From: Candidatus Nomurabacteria bacterium RIFCSPLOWO2_01_FULL_46_18
GTDB lineage: Bacteria; Patescibacteriota; Minisyncoccia; Phycocordibacterales; UBA9973
Reading direction: 5' to 3'
Length of the DNA stretch: 11,582 nucleotides
NCBI GenBank assembly: GCA_001786015.1
Contig: MFVH01000025.1
Span: forward strand, 1,414-12,995
Positions 11,294 to 11,582 of this stretch are shown here, piece by piece; the stretch's first letter is position 1; every line of letters starts with the position of its first letter. A model generated the notes under the pieces. The model was given only the letters and a program-made list of their open reading frames with translations. It did no database searches and had not been told where the DNA came from. Both the position numbers and the translations under genes were made by a program.

Positions 11294-11494
11294 CTACTTC
11301 GCGACGAACGGAAGCAGTCCCAGAAATCGGGCGCGCTTCACGGCTTGTGCCAGTGTGCGCTGATTGCCGGCGGTCACCCCGCTCTTTCGGCGACTCTGGA
11401 TCTTGCCGCTTGGGTTCAAAAAGCGTGAGAGGATTTCAATATCCTTGTAGTCGATGTATTTTATATTGTTGGCTGAAAAAAAATCTTGGCGCAT
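11294..11494 (-). CDS. rpsR: 30S ribosomal protein S18
   Basis: A 66-residue S18 with the conserved core FFSANNIKYIDYKDIEILSR, FLNPSGKIQSRRKSGVTAGN and QRTLAQAVKRARFLGLLPFV. It binds the platform of the small subunit as a partner of S6. The start at 11494 (MRQDFF) is preferred over an upstream in-frame ATG at 11542 because the latter lies inside ssb and would add 16 unrelated residues. The gene follows the ssb stop by one base, matching the widespread rpsF-ssb-rpsR order, so it is probably translated by coupling. Its TAG abuts the efp TAA with no spacer. Confidence 0.95.
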   Translation of the reverse strand: MRQDFFSANNIKYIDYKDIEILSRFLNPSGKIQSRRKSGVTAGNQRTLAQAVKRARFLGLLPFVAK

Positions 11495-11495
11495 G

Positions 11496-11582
11496 TTAGA
11501 AAGGAATATCTTCTGGATTAATGTCTTCTTCCGGGTATTCAATCGCGGCTCCCTCCGACTCGGCTGGGGCTTTGGCGACGGC
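11496..11582 (-). CDS. ssb: Single-stranded DNA-binding protein, C-terminal end (cut by window edge)
   Basis: Only the last 28 codons are in the window: an Ala/Pro/Glu linker, then IEYPEEDINPEDIPF and TAA. The acidic tail ending in DIPF is the hallmark of bacterial SSB and is the docking site for repair and replication proteins. Together with rpsR one base downstream, it indicates the usual rpsF-ssb-rpsR operon, entering from beyond base 11582. Confidence 0.88.
   Translation of the reverse strand, partial: AVAKAPAESEGAAIEYPEEDINPEDIPF

Noticed and set aside
11495..11542. Longer S18 starting at 11542
   Set aside because: The extra 16 residues overlap the well-supported SSB C-terminus in another frame and are not S18-like.
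1..11582. Recoding of UGA, as in some candidate-phyla lineages
   Set aside because: No gene stops with TGA, but every conserved gene is full length under the standard code with no need for in-frame UGA.

Overview
The window looks like chromosomal DNA from a member of the Candidate Phyla Radiation (Patescibacteria), most likely Parcubacteria-like. The basis is the combination of divergent but complete housekeeping proteins (L7/L12, L10, FtsK, RecA, EF-P, S18, SSB C-terminus), an S-layer-like exported protein carrying a peptidoglycan-binding domain, several short exported proteins of types I associate with these genomes, very compact intergenic regions, and short GC-rich palindromic elements placed in frame inside genes. 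The lineage is inferred from memory of such families, not from a search. All 14 stop codons seen are TAA or TAG.

Layout. Bases 1-6998 are read almost entirely from the minus strand. They hold, in genome order, a winged-helix regulator cut by the window edge, rplL, rplJ with an L10-type attenuator leader, a 50-codon membrane peptide missed by length cut-offs, and a run of four envelope genes: a secreted peptidoglycan-binding protein, a secreted repeat protein, a single-pass membrane protein and the 676-residue S-layer-like protein. A 236-residue winged-helix protein follows. It is divergent from a plus-strand block: ftsK, a 112-residue membrane-anchored Ig-like protein, recA and efp. efp meets rpsR and the end of ssb head-on with no spacer.

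How the parts work together. rplJ-rplL encode the ribosomal stalk and appear to be autoregulated by mutually exclusive antiterminator and terminator hairpins. The envelope genes mostly have separate promoters and terminators. Two of these proteins share an identical Cys-framed 16-residue module. ftsK, the 112-residue gene and recA form a tight operon (12-base gap, then a TAATG overlap) linking chromosome translocation at division with recombination.

The most striking signals are: (1) 15 copies of the pentamer GGACA/TGTCC inside the 711-base winged-helix gene plus two more framing its promoter, including a 23-base perfect palindrome, which suggests a nucleic-acid-level signal such as autoregulation; (2) a family of GC-rich palindromic elements, three intergenic and two inserted in frame in ftsK and recA, each adding 17 residues in the same frame; (3) five genes whose -10 box ends 6 or 7 bases before the ATG, implying leaderless transcripts; and (4) a long, structured 5' leader before the S-layer-like gene.
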